64,000 bases of DNA, from IMG/VR virus record IMGVR_UViG_3300024350_000252, positions 62,001 to 126,000 of that record; one strand, written 5' to 3'. The position numbers were made by a program, and so were the translations under genes. Every line of letters starts with the position of its first letter. The first letter of the stretch is position 1. Shown piece after piece: positions 7,210 through 14,673 of the stretch. The notes under the pieces are model-generated. The model saw only the letters and a program-made list of their open reading frames with translations. It was not told the DNA's origin and did not search any database. This DNA is from a virus.

Positions 7210-7214
7210 AATTG

Positions 7215-9887
7215 ATGAGTTACGTTGACGCTTTGTACAGCAGAGATTCTGATCTTGTAAGTATCGTAGAACGAGATAAAGAAGGTCGCAGACAATATAA
7301 AGAATTTCCTGCTAGATATATTTTCTATTATCCAGATACTAGAGGCAAGTATACCAGTGTGTACGGTGACACACTAAACAGAGTTACTTGTAAGAACCTC
7401 AAAGAATTCCACAAAGAAATAAAGATACACGGTAGCCAACGGCTATTTGAATCCGACATCAATCCTATATTCCGATGCCTAGAAGAAAATTATCTAGGAC
7501 AAGATGCTCCAAAATTGAATGTAGCATTTTTCGACATCGAAGTCGATTTCGATCCTGAACGCGGTTACGCATCGCCTGAAGATGCTTTCATGCCTATCAC
7601 TTCTATCGCTATACATCTACAATGGTTAGATACACTAGTCTGTTTGGCTGTGCCTCCAAAAACGATGTCTATGGCCGAAGCTACAGAAGCTGTTAAAGAA
7701 TTCCCTAATACATATCTCTTCGAAACTGAAGCGGAGATGTTAGACAACTTTCTAACTCTTATTGAAGACGCAGACGTTATCAGTGGTTGGAACAGCGAAG
7801 GATATGATATTCCCTATACTGTTAATCGTGTTACCAAAGCATTAAGCAAAGAAGATACTCGCAGATTCTGCCTTTGGGATCAGTTTCCCAAAAAGCGCGA
7901 ATATGAAAAGTTTGGTAAGACCGCAGTTACATACGACTTCATCGGTCGTGTACATCTAGACAGTCTAGAACTTTATAGAAAATATACCTACGAAGAACGC
8001 CACACCTATAGATTAGATGCTATCGGTGAGATGGAAATCGGAGAAAACAAAACTGTCTATGAAGGCACACTAGATCAATTGTATAACAACGACTTCCGTA
8101 AGTTTATCGAATACAATAGACAAGACTGTGCGTTGTTAGATAAACTTGATAAAAAACTAAAATTTATCGATCTAGCCAATCAGATCGCACATGAAAATAC
8201 TGTGTTGCTACAGACCACTATGGGTGCTGTAGCTGTTACTGAACAGGCTATTATTAACGAAGCACACCGCAGAGGCATGATCGTGCCCAACAGAGCCAAT
8301 AGAGATTCACACGGCGATACACAGGCTGCTGGTGCGTATGTAGCATATCCAAAGAAGGGTATAGCAGAATGGATTGGATCAGTTGACATTAACTCACTGT
8401 ATCCGTCTGCTATTCGTGCTCTAAACATGGGTCCAGAAACAGTGATAGGACAGTTGCGTCCAGATTATACCAAAGCCTATATTGACGAGCAGATGGTACG
8501 TCACGGTAAGTCATTTGCCGCAGCTTGGGAAGGACTTTTCGGAACATTAGAATACGAATTTGTAATGGATCGAAATGTCGCTAAAGAAATCACTATCGAC
8601 TGGGAAAAGGGCGGCAGTGACACGCTCTCAGGAGCCCAAATTAATGATCTCATATTTGATAGCAACCAACCGTGGATGTTGTCAGCTAATGGTACTATCT
8701 TTACATATGAAAAAGAAGGTGTAATACCAGGTCTGCTAAAACGCTGGTATGCTGAACGTAAAGAACTACAGGCCAAATTAAAAGAAAGTATTGCCGCAGG
8801 TAATAAGATTGAAGAAGAATACTGGGACAAACGACAGCTGGTCAAGAAGATTAACTTGAATAGTTTGTATGGTGCTATTCTTAACGTTGGCTGTAGATTC
8901 TTTGATCCGCGCATAGGACAATCTACTACACTCAGTGGTCGTACTATCGTGAAACATATGGCTAGTAAGATCAACGAAATTATTACAGGTGAATATGACT
9001 ACAAGGGCAAAGCTATCATCTACGGCGACACCGACTCTTGTTATTTTTCCGCATACAATGTTCTCAAGAAAGAAATCGAATCTGGTCAGATTCCTTGGAC
9101 TAAAGAAACTGTAATACAGCTATATGATCAGATAGCAGAAGAAACTAATCTTAGCTTTGCTAAGATGATGAACGAAAAATTCCATTGTCCAAAGACACGC
9201 GGCGAAGTCATACGTGCTGGTCGTGAAATCGTAGCATCAAAAGGATTGTTTATTACCAAGAAACGTTATGCTGTTCTTTATTACGACAAGGAAGGCAAAC
9301 GATCTGATGTTGACGGCAAGCCTGGCAAGATCAAAGCTATGGGGCTGGATCTTAAGCGTTCAGATACTCCTGTAATCATTCAGAACTTTCTAAGCGAAGT
9401 ATTAGAAAAAGTTCTTAAAGGTACTGACAGAGATGAAATCCTAAACTTTATCACGGAGTTTAGGACTGAGTTTAAATTAAGACCTGGTTGGGAGAAAGGA
9501 TCGCCCAAGCGAGCCAATAACATAACAGAATATCAAGCCAAAGAAAAGAAAGCAGGCAAAGCTAATATGCCAGGACATGTGCGAGCCAGTATCAATTGGA
9601 ATACTCTCAAACGCATGTATGGTGACAAGTATTCTATGAATATCACCGATGGTGCCAAAGTTATTGTGTGTAAGTTAAAAGAAAATCCCATGGGATATAC
9701 TTCTGTAGCTTATCCGGTAGACGAACTTAGACTACCATCGTGGTTCAAAGAATTACCATTCAATGACGGTGAGATGGAAAATGCCGTCATAGATGAAAAA
9801 CTAGAAAATTTGATCGGTGTGCTAGAGTGGGACATCAGTCAGACTAGAAGCGATAACACCTTTAACTCGCTTTTTGATTTTGAATAA
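7215..9887 (+). CDS. 43: T4-like family B DNA polymerase (gp43)
   Basis: 890 residues from ATG 7215, preceded by AGGAG at 7205; an in-frame TTG 30 bp upstream would place the ribosome site inside the gene and is rejected. The 3'-5' exonuclease motifs are FFDIEV (Asp107, Glu109), SGWNSEGYDIPY (Asp198) and YNRQDC (Asp304). The polymerase motifs are DINSLYPS (Asp391), KKINLNSLYG (about 544-553), YGDTDS (Asp605, Asp607) and a downstream TKKRY. All catalytic residues are intact, so it should be a proofreading replicative polymerase working with the clamp encoded next. Size and order match T4 gp43, with no intron or split. Confidence 0.97.
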   Translation: MSYVDALYSRDSDLVSIVERDKEGRRQYKEFPARYIFYYPDTRGKYTSVYGDTLNRVTCKNLKEFHKEIKIHGSQRLFESDINPIFRCLEENYLGQDAPKLNVAFFDIEVDFDPERGYASPEDAFMPITSIAIHLQWLDTLVCLAVPPKTMSMAEATEAVKEFPNTYLFETEAEMLDNFLTLIEDADVISGWNSEGYDIPYTVNRVTKALSKEDTRRFCLWDQFPKKREYEKFGKTAVTYDFIGRVHLDSLELYRKYTYEERHTYRLDAIGEMEIGENKTVYEGTLDQLYNNDFRKFIEYNRQDCALLDKLDKKLKFIDLANQIAHENTVLLQTTMGAVAVTEQAIINEAHRRGMIVPNRANRDSHGDTQAAGAYVAYPKKGIAEWIGSVDINSLYPSAIRALNMGPETVIGQLRPDYTKAYIDEQMVRHGKSFAAAWEGLFGTLEYEFVMDRNVAKEITIDWEKGGSDTLSGAQINDLIFDSNQPWMLSANGTIFTYEKEGVIPGLLKRWYAERKELQAKLKESIAAGNKIEEEYWDKRQLVKKINLNSLYGAILNVGCRFFDPRIGQSTTLSGRTIVKHMASKINEIITGEYDYKGKAIIYGDTDSCYFSAYNVLKKEIESGQIPWTKETVIQLYDQIAEETNLSFAKMMNEKFHCPKTRGEVIRAGREIVASKGLFITKKRYAVLYYDKEGKRSDVDGKPGKIKAMGLDLKRSDTPVIIQNFLSEVLEKVLKGTDRDEILNFITEFRTEFKLRPGWEKGSPKRANNITEYQAKEKKAGKANMPGHVRASINWNTLKRMYGDKYSMNITDGAKVIVCKLKENPMGYTSVAYPVDELRLPSWFKELPFNDGEMENAVIDEKLENLIGVLEWDISQTRSDNTFNSLFDFE

Positions 9888-9894
9888 ATTTCAC

Positions 9895-9923
9895 TTGACA
9901 TTTACTCACGATCTAAATAAAAT
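9895..9923 (+). promoter_or_regulatory. Consensus sigma70 promoter for the sliding-clamp gene
   Basis: A perfect -35 TTGACA (9895-9900) is followed by a 17-bp spacer and -10 TAAAAT (9918-9923) in the 59-bp gap after the polymerase gene. The ribosome site GGAG (9936-9939) and ATG 9947 follow at normal distances. The arrangement implies host-RNA-polymerase early transcription of gene 45 independent of gene 43. Confidence 0.75.
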
Positions 9924-9946
9924 TAACTTATACATGGAGAACTCTA

Positions 9947-10684
9947 ATGAAGGACATTTTACAAGACATCGTAAGCCATACACAGAACCTAGGATTCCTA
10001 ACTACTGTTAAGGTTACGGGCACAGAAGAAAGCACAACTTTCTTTTCTATGGCAGAAGATCGTTCAGTGATCATGGATGCCAATACACACAATCCATATC
10101 CTGATATGATTGGTACTTTTGGTATGCCTCAACTACAAAAGTTGAAGTATCTGCTAGATGGATCAGAATACAAAGAAGATGCTAAGATCAATATTTTCAA
10201 AGCAGAACGCAACGGCGAGACCCTGCCAGTAGGCATCCACTTTGAAAATAAAGATGGCGACTTCAAGAACGACTATCGTTTTATGAGCATGGAAGCTGTA
10301 AACGAAAAGCTAAAGAATGTTAAGTTCCGTGGCGTTGCTTGGCACGTAGAATTAGAACCCAGTGTGGCAGCAGTGGCTCGTTTCAATTTCCAAGCAGGTG
10401 CTCATAGCGAACATCCAACATTCTTGGCCAAGACAGAAAACAACAATCTAAAGTTTATCTTCGGTGATGCTAGCACACACGGTGGTGAATTTGTTTTTGC
10501 TACCGATGTCGTAGGTACGTTGAACAAGGGTTGGACTTGGCCAGTGTTGCCAGTACTAAGCATCTTGAAGATTGCTGATGTTAATAATACCAAGATGAAA
10601 CTTTCCAACGAAGGTGCTATCGAAATCACACTAGACAGCGGGTTGACTACTTACAGGTATATCATTCCAGCACAGGCGTCTTGA
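9947..10684 (+). CDS. 45: Sliding clamp, DNA polymerase processivity factor (gp45-like)
   Basis: A 245-residue protein of sliding-clamp size (T4 gp45 is about 228). It has the alternating strand pattern of the family and an N-terminal helix-rich start, and it lies directly after gp43. Recognisable clamp-like parts are a MPQLQKLKYLL helix preceding strands and a final LTTYRYIIPA strand. The trimeric clamp tethers the polymerase to DNA and in T4 also activates late transcription. Sequence similarity is moderate, so the call rests on size, context and recollection of marine T4-like homologues. It has its own consensus promoter. Confidence 0.85.
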   Translation: MKDILQDIVSHTQNLGFLTTVKVTGTEESTTFFSMAEDRSVIMDANTHNPYPDMIGTFGMPQLQKLKYLLDGSEYKEDAKINIFKAERNGETLPVGIHFENKDGDFKNDYRFMSMEAVNEKLKNVKFRGVAWHVELEPSVAAVARFNFQAGAHSEHPTFLAKTENNNLKFIFGDASTHGGEFVFATDVVGTLNKGWTWPVLPVLSILKIADVNNTKMKLSNEGAIEITLDSGLTTYRYIIPAQAS

Positions 10685-10688
10685 TATC

Positions 10689-10787
10689 ATGGATCTTGAT
10701 TTAATTTTCAGTCTTGTAGCATTAGTGGTCGTGGTTGGCATGATCGCTTTTGCTATTAAGGCAACTAAAGGTGATTGCGATGATTAA
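10689..10787 (+). CDS. 32-residue single-span membrane peptide
   Basis: It starts 4 bp after the gene 45 stop and ends 8 bp into the next gene. It has a short acidic N terminus, one hydrophobic helix (residues about 5-23, LIFSLVALVVVVGMIAFAI) and a charged tail with one Cys. Composition and tight packing suggest a real small membrane protein. Function unknown. Confidence 0.5.
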   Translation: MDLDLIFSLVALVVVVGMIAFAIKATKGDCDD

Positions 10788-11175
10788 AAATATTACTACC
10801 AACAGCCGTTACTTAAATGTACAAGGCGGTTCTCCTATGAGCACATATATCAGTCCAGGCAGTTTGTCTGCTGGTTCTCTAAGATACAATCCGAATAATT
10901 CGGCCGTAGAAGTCTATGACGGAAATTCATGGAAAGAAATGGGTATGAGCTATGCCAGCGTGAATCTTTCTTCAGAAGCAGAAGCATTGCTGGATTGGGC
11001 ACGTCAGAGACGCAACGAAGAACAAGAATATGAACGGTTGGCTTCTACTAATCAAGCTGTTAAAATAGCTATGGAGAATGTAGAAAAAGCCAAACAACAA
11101 TTAACAATAACAGCAAAACTAGCCAAAGATACATATCACGATCATGGCGAAGTTATGGAACAGGCAAGCCCTTAA
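10780..11175 (+). CDS. Conserved phage protein with virion-like N-terminal module
   Basis: 131 residues from ATG 10780, overlapping the preceding small gene; an upstream alternative start would overlap it entirely. Residues 8-52 resemble the repeat seen in the fibre proteins of this phage (LRYNPNNSAVEVYDGNSWKEM, compare IWYD...KLKFYDGS), suggesting a shared structural fold. Residues 60-115 are a helical coiled coil. A virion part is possible, though its location among replication genes is odd. Directly upstream of dpdA. Confidence 0.68.
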   Translation: MIKNITTNSRYLNVQGGSPMSTYISPGSLSAGSLRYNPNNSAVEVYDGNSWKEMGMSYASVNLSSEAEALLDWARQRRNEEQEYERLASTNQAVKIAMENVEKAKQQLTITAKLAKDTYHDHGEVMEQASP

Positions 11176-11176
11176 T

Positions 11177-12700
11177 ATGAACCCACCAGTCAACTTAACA
11201 CCTTTACAAAAAGATTACGCAGTATATCTGCCAGCTATCAGCTGTTTCTTTAGCACGTATATCAGTAAACAACGTTTCGAACAATTCGTTCCCGACGATC
11301 GTATTCCACAAGGTTTCGATCGTGGTATCGAAGGTATGAACTTTCTTAATCCTGAACAAGGGTACTTTACTTACAAGTATGGTCTTTATTCCGCAGGACA
11401 TGCTACACTAGATCTTAACAAGACTATGACCATGGATGCGATGATCCAAGATCGCGATCGTGCTAACACTGTTATCGTTGGAGATTCCGGTGGATATCAG
11501 ATTGGTAAAGGTGTTCTTAAGTTTGACTGGCAGAACTTTGAAGGCAAGGCTGCTAATGATGTTCGTGATAAGATCCTTAATTGGCTAGAGCTAACTGCTG
11601 ATTGGTCTATGTTGCTAGACGTTCCGACATGGGCTTGTGATCATATACACAGTCCAAAGACAGGTCTTAAGAGCTTCCAAGACTGTTTAGATAAAACTCT
11701 ACATAATAACGATTACTTTATCCGTAATCGACTAGGACAAACTAAGTTTCTAAACGTGTTACAAGGCAGCGACTGGGAAACAGCCGATGCTTGGTATCAG
11801 GCTGTCAAACATCTTCCTACCGAAGGTTGGGCGATGGGTGGTAAGAACATGTGCGACATGGAAATCGCACTTAAACGTCTTATCATATTGCGAGATGAAA
11901 AGCTGTTAGACGATCGTAATTGGATGCACTTCTTGGGTACAGCCCAATTAGATTGGTCTTGCTATTTGACTTCTATTCAAAGACAGATTAGGAAGAACGT
12001 AAATGAAAACTTTACCATATCTTTTGATTGCGCATCACCGTTTATCGCAACAGCACACGGGCTCGTCTACACAAACGCACAGCACACAAACAAACGCTGG
12101 TCAGTTATCATGGACAAAGCCCCAGACAACAAAGCCCTTAGCCAGGCTTTTCATGTCCCGTTCCCCTTCGAATCAGAAATAGGACGCAGGCTGTCAATCG
12201 GAGACATCTGCTGGTACAAACCAGGTATGTTAAACAAAGTCGGCAAAGAAGGCAAGACAAGCTGGGACAGCTTTGGTTATGCGCTTATGATGGCACATAA
12301 CACATATTGCCATATCGTTGCTGTACAACGTGCTAACAATCTCATGGATATCGAAACTAAGAAGATACAGCCTGATTGGAAACTATGGCGTAAGGTCAAA
12401 GAAAACGATATGAGCGATGAATACTCTGATTGGGTTCCTCGCAATATCCTGTATTTTGATAGATTTGTCGAAGAGTTATTCAAATCAGAAACTCCGATGC
12501 AGATGATCGAACAGGCAAGACCTATGCTCAATGACATGATGGGTATGAGATTGAAAGGTGGTGTTGCTAAGAACACATACAATTCGCTGTTTGAAGAAGA
12601 TCAAAAAACAGGAACAGTAGAAGACTTCATGGATCCAAATGATGAAGCACTTTTGGAATTAGAAGAACTCTATCACGAGCAGGAGGCTCAGCATGTATGA
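11177..12700 (+). CDS. dpdA: DpdA: 7-deazaguanine DNA transglycosylase (TGT-like)
   Basis: 507 residues from ATG 11177; ATG 11144 (518 aa) is an alternative. It is a TGT-superfamily TIM barrel. DSGGYQ (Asp103) matches the substrate-binding Asp of bacterial TGT. MLLDVPT, VLQGSD and GWAMGGKN correspond to the LD, QG and GG barrel motifs. ISFDCASP (Asp284) matches the nucleophile motif FDCVxPT. I do not see the Cys-x-Cys-x2-Cys...His zinc site of tRNA enzymes, as expected for DNA-acting DpdA. The enzyme exchanges guanine in DNA for a 7-deazaguanine base. The same phage encodes folE, a queD-like gene and queE. Confidence 0.9.
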   Translation: MNPPVNLTPLQKDYAVYLPAISCFFSTYISKQRFEQFVPDDRIPQGFDRGIEGMNFLNPEQGYFTYKYGLYSAGHATLDLNKTMTMDAMIQDRDRANTVIVGDSGGYQIGKGVLKFDWQNFEGKAANDVRDKILNWLELTADWSMLLDVPTWACDHIHSPKTGLKSFQDCLDKTLHNNDYFIRNRLGQTKFLNVLQGSDWETADAWYQAVKHLPTEGWAMGGKNMCDMEIALKRLIILRDEKLLDDRNWMHFLGTAQLDWSCYLTSIQRQIRKNVNENFTISFDCASPFIATAHGLVYTNAQHTNKRWSVIMDKAPDNKALSQAFHVPFPFESEIGRRLSIGDICWYKPGMLNKVGKEGKTSWDSFGYALMMAHNTYCHIVAVQRANNLMDIETKKIQPDWKLWRKVKENDMSDEYSDWVPRNILYFDRFVEELFKSETPMQMIEQARPMLNDMMGMRLKGGVAKNTYNSLFEEDQKTGTVEDFMDPNDEALLELEELYHEQEAQHV

Positions 12701-12908
12701 GAATCGAATCAAGCACTTACAAGAAGTACATCAACACCTAGATAACCAAATCGATAAAATGGAGCGAAATGGTAATTTCAAAGATGAAGAACTAGCTGCT
12801 TTGAAAAAGAAAAGGTTGTTTTTTAGAGACGAAATTGCTAAACTAGAACGTAAGCAATGGGAACACGATCACGATACATTGGAACACTGGGATGACGAAG
12901 AAAGATAA
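12693..12908 (+). CDS. DUF465/YdcH-like small coiled-coil protein
   Basis: A 71-residue, almost entirely helical protein. It has the DUF465 pattern: an HLQEVHQHLDNQIDKME helix, then DEELAALKKKRLFFRDEIAKLE. Family members are small cytoplasmic helical hairpins of unknown function common in proteobacteria and phages. The tail is His/Asp/Glu-rich. The start overlaps the dpdA stop and is preceded by AGGAGG. Confidence 0.8.
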   Translation: MYENRIKHLQEVHQHLDNQIDKMERNGNFKDEELAALKKKRLFFRDEIAKLERKQWEHDHDTLEHWDDEER

Positions 12909-13122
12909 ACCAATTCCTCCGGCACAATTTGCTCTCAATAGGACTCAAGTCGAAAAACTATCTAAAATGGCCGCGCACTTCAAAGAAGTAGAATGGTTTA
13001 CCTTAGAGGAAAGCCATAGTAGCGGTATCGGTCCTACTGTCGTAGTTAAATTCAATCTGTTCAACGATAACGACAAAGATAACGACACTACCGTCGATAT
13101 CACTGACGTTTCAACTTGGTGA
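12892..13122 (+). CDS. Small hypothetical protein
   Basis: A 76-residue protein overlapping the previous gene by 17 bp. It has a helical N-terminal half (RTQVEKLSKMAAHFKEV), a strand-rich middle (GPTVVVKFNLF) and an Asp/Asn-rich end. No recognised family or membrane segment. It sits between dpdA and the other deazaguanine-related genes, but nothing in the sequence links it to modification. Confidence 0.6.
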   Translation: MTKKDKPIPPAQFALNRTQVEKLSKMAAHFKEVEWFTLEESHSSGIGPTVVVKFNLFNDNDKDNDTTVDITDVSTW

Positions 13123-13125
13123 AAT

Positions 13126-13671
13126 ATGAAAAGAGATTATTCATCTGGACAAGCAGACGACGCTGTATTTTTCACAGGTATTGAAGTAGAAAAAACTCCT
13201 GCCTTTGGATTAAAGACTTTATTCGTTGTAGGAGTACAGCCTACTAGCAAAATTCATGCGGCAGCAGTAGCATATGGCTGTGAACATATCTATTTTGGCG
13301 CTAATCAAAGTTTTCCTAAGCTACAAGTCAACGACGGTGACGGATGGCGTCCATGGGAAGATATGATCCAAACAATGTTACGAAGTGGTCTTAGAGACGG
13401 ACATCAATACCTATGTACTTTAGATCTTGATGTTAGTTGCGTAGAAGGTCTTCTTGAATCTGCGTGTTGCGAATATACAAATTTCATTCCGCAGATATCT
13501 GTAAAGATCCCCTATCTACAACAATTAGGCTATAATGCCACAATTAAAATCGACGATAGAGATTTTAATGCTACTAATCACGGAGTGTGGTGCCATAACC
13601 TCCATGACCTACTGGGAAGAGATCGCTTCACTAGTTGGACCGAATATGGTAAAGATGAGATTATAAAGTAA
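13126..13671 (+). CDS. Conserved unknown protein in the DNA-modification locus
   Basis: A 181-residue protein. The chain alternates strands and helices like a partial TIM barrel: TLFVVGVQP (31-39), EHIYFGANQSF (53-63), YLCTLDLDVS (95-104), FIPQISVKIPY (120-130) and ATIKIDD (138-144). Conserved-looking polar residues include Asp100, Asp102, Lys127, Asp143 and the HGVWCHNLH end (His152, Cys156, His157). I recall this as widely conserved and unannotated in marine T4-like phages, usually near the queD-like gene. With dpdA and queD-like within 2.5 kb, it is a candidate tailoring enzyme of the 7-deazaguanine pathway (inference). No Fe-S Cys triad is visible. Confidence 0.78.
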   Translation: MKRDYSSGQADDAVFFTGIEVEKTPAFGLKTLFVVGVQPTSKIHAAAVAYGCEHIYFGANQSFPKLQVNDGDGWRPWEDMIQTMLRSGLRDGHQYLCTLDLDVSCVEGLLESACCEYTNFIPQISVKIPYLQQLGYNATIKIDDRDFNATNHGVWCHNLHDLLGRDRFTSWTEYGKDEIIK

Positions 13672-14000
13672 TGGCAACTGGACAATATGCTGTCGAAACA
13701 ACAGCAAAAACACAAAGGCAAGTAATGAAACGATCTTTTAAACAAAAATTTCGATCTTGGTTATTCGACGAAGAAAGTTCTCAACCAATAGCTTCTCTCG
13801 GAATGGTCGAAGAAGCTAAACTACAATCAGAAGGTATGCGACTACAAATCTACAAGGCATCTGGCGGTTATGTAGTTGAAACTAGAAGCTATGATCGTTT
13901 AAAGGATCGTAGCGGTTGTAAGATGTTCGTTATCAAAGAAGAAGACGACCTAGGCACAGAACTAGGAAAGATCGTCATGATGGAGGCATTAAGAGGATGA
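13671..14000 (+). CDS. Hypothetical protein
   Basis: A 109-residue protein starting at a TAATG overlap with the previous gene. The first 40 residues are basic (MKRSFKQKFRSWLFDEE). Residues 45-105 look like a small strand-rich domain (GMRLQIYKASGGYVVETRSY, then KMFVIKEEDDLGTELGKIVMME). I recall similar proteins in T4-like aquatic phages, without a function. It sits between the unknown modification-locus gene and the queD-like gene. Confidence 0.65.
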   Translation: MATGQYAVETTAKTQRQVMKRSFKQKFRSWLFDEESSQPIASLGMVEEAKLQSEGMRLQIYKASGGYVVETRSYDRLKDRSGCKMFVIKEEDDLGTELGKIVMMEALRG

Positions 14001-14392
14001 ATATTCGGCAGGACGTCCGCCCTAACAAAATGATTTGGGTCACTTTTCGCAAAGAAGGTATTCATAAATATCCAGCAGCCTTGGAAGATCCAAGTCTAGC
14101 TACTGGAGATGAATATGACGTATCGTTTTTGGGTTACCCTCATCGCCACATCTTTCATTTCAGGGTGTGGATCAATGTGCTCCACAATGATAGGGACATC
14201 GAGTTCATCCAATTCAAACGATGGCTCGAGTCGCTGTATAATGGTCAAGGTGCCGTTCTAAGCCTTGACTACAAGAGTTGTGAGATGATGAGCGATGATT
14301 TACACGCTCAGATTATCGCAAAGTACCCAGGCCGCGAGGTTTGGATTGAGATCTCCGAAGACGGAGAAAATGGTTCATTCATCAAATATTAA
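13997..14392 (+). CDS. queD: QueD-like 6-carboxytetrahydropterin synthase homologue (T-fold)
   Basis: A 131-residue protein of the 6-pyruvoyl-tetrahydropterin synthase/QueD fold. The three zinc histidines are in the expected order: His23 in FRKEGIH and His49/His51 in YPHRHIFHF. SCEMMSDDL stands where the family has its P-T-x-E helix, and WIEISEDGENG at the C-terminal strand matches the substrate-binding Glu region. The usual catalytic Cys near the first His is not obvious, so activity may be altered. QueD converts dihydroneopterin triphosphate (the FolE product) to the QueE substrate. ATGA overlap with the previous gene. Confidence 0.72.
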   Translation: MNIRQDVRPNKMIWVTFRKEGIHKYPAALEDPSLATGDEYDVSFLGYPHRHIFHFRVWINVLHNDRDIEFIQFKRWLESLYNGQGAVLSLDYKSCEMMSDDLHAQIIAKYPGREVWIEISEDGENGSFIKY

Positions 14393-14406
14393 AACAAGAG
14401 GCTATA

Positions 14407-14673
14407 ATGTCTAAGAACTACAAGGAATATAAGTATTTCGCCAATCGCCCAGATGTCGTCAAGATTTTTGATGACTTAGATGCTTATCTCGACTTTTGTC
14501 GATTTGAGCTTCGTCCTTATAATCCTGCTGATCTTTATAGAAAAGACAGCGAACACTATAGGGCATTTCTAAACTCTCAACGCCATAGCAATGGTGGTTA
14601 TCATAATAACCACAATCATCAACGTAGAGATTTTAGACACAACAATAAGCCAAGAAACTTCACAAGACAATGA
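14407..14673 (+). CDS. Conserved phage protein with His/Asn/Arg-rich tail
   Basis: An 88-residue protein. Residues 1-60 are a conserved-looking domain (YKYFANRPDVVKIFDDLDAY then FRFELRPYNPADLYRKDSE), which I recall from marine T4-like phages. Residues 60-88 are a low-complexity His/Asn/Arg/Phe tail, likely RNA- or DNA-binding or simply disordered. It overlaps the glycosyltransferase start by 4 bp (ATGA). Function unknown. Confidence 0.68.
   Translation: MSKNYKEYKYFANRPDVVKIFDDLDAYLDFCRFELRPYNPADLYRKDSEHYRAFLNSQRHSNGGYHNNHNHQRRDFRHNNKPRNFTRQ

Noticed and set aside
7185-7214. TTG start extending DNA polymerase by 10 residues
   Set aside because: It would place the operator's second hairpin and the AGGAG site inside the coding region; the ATG at 7215 has ideal spacing.
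8501-8974. Antisense frame of 157 codons inside the DNA polymerase gene
   Set aside because: The region encodes conserved polymerase motifs on the plus strand; the antisense product has no recognisable motif.
14063-14070. CATAAATA inside the queD-like gene as a late promoter
   Set aside because: It lies within an early-type coding region, with no downstream gene at suitable distance. The 7-mer is common by chance in this composition.
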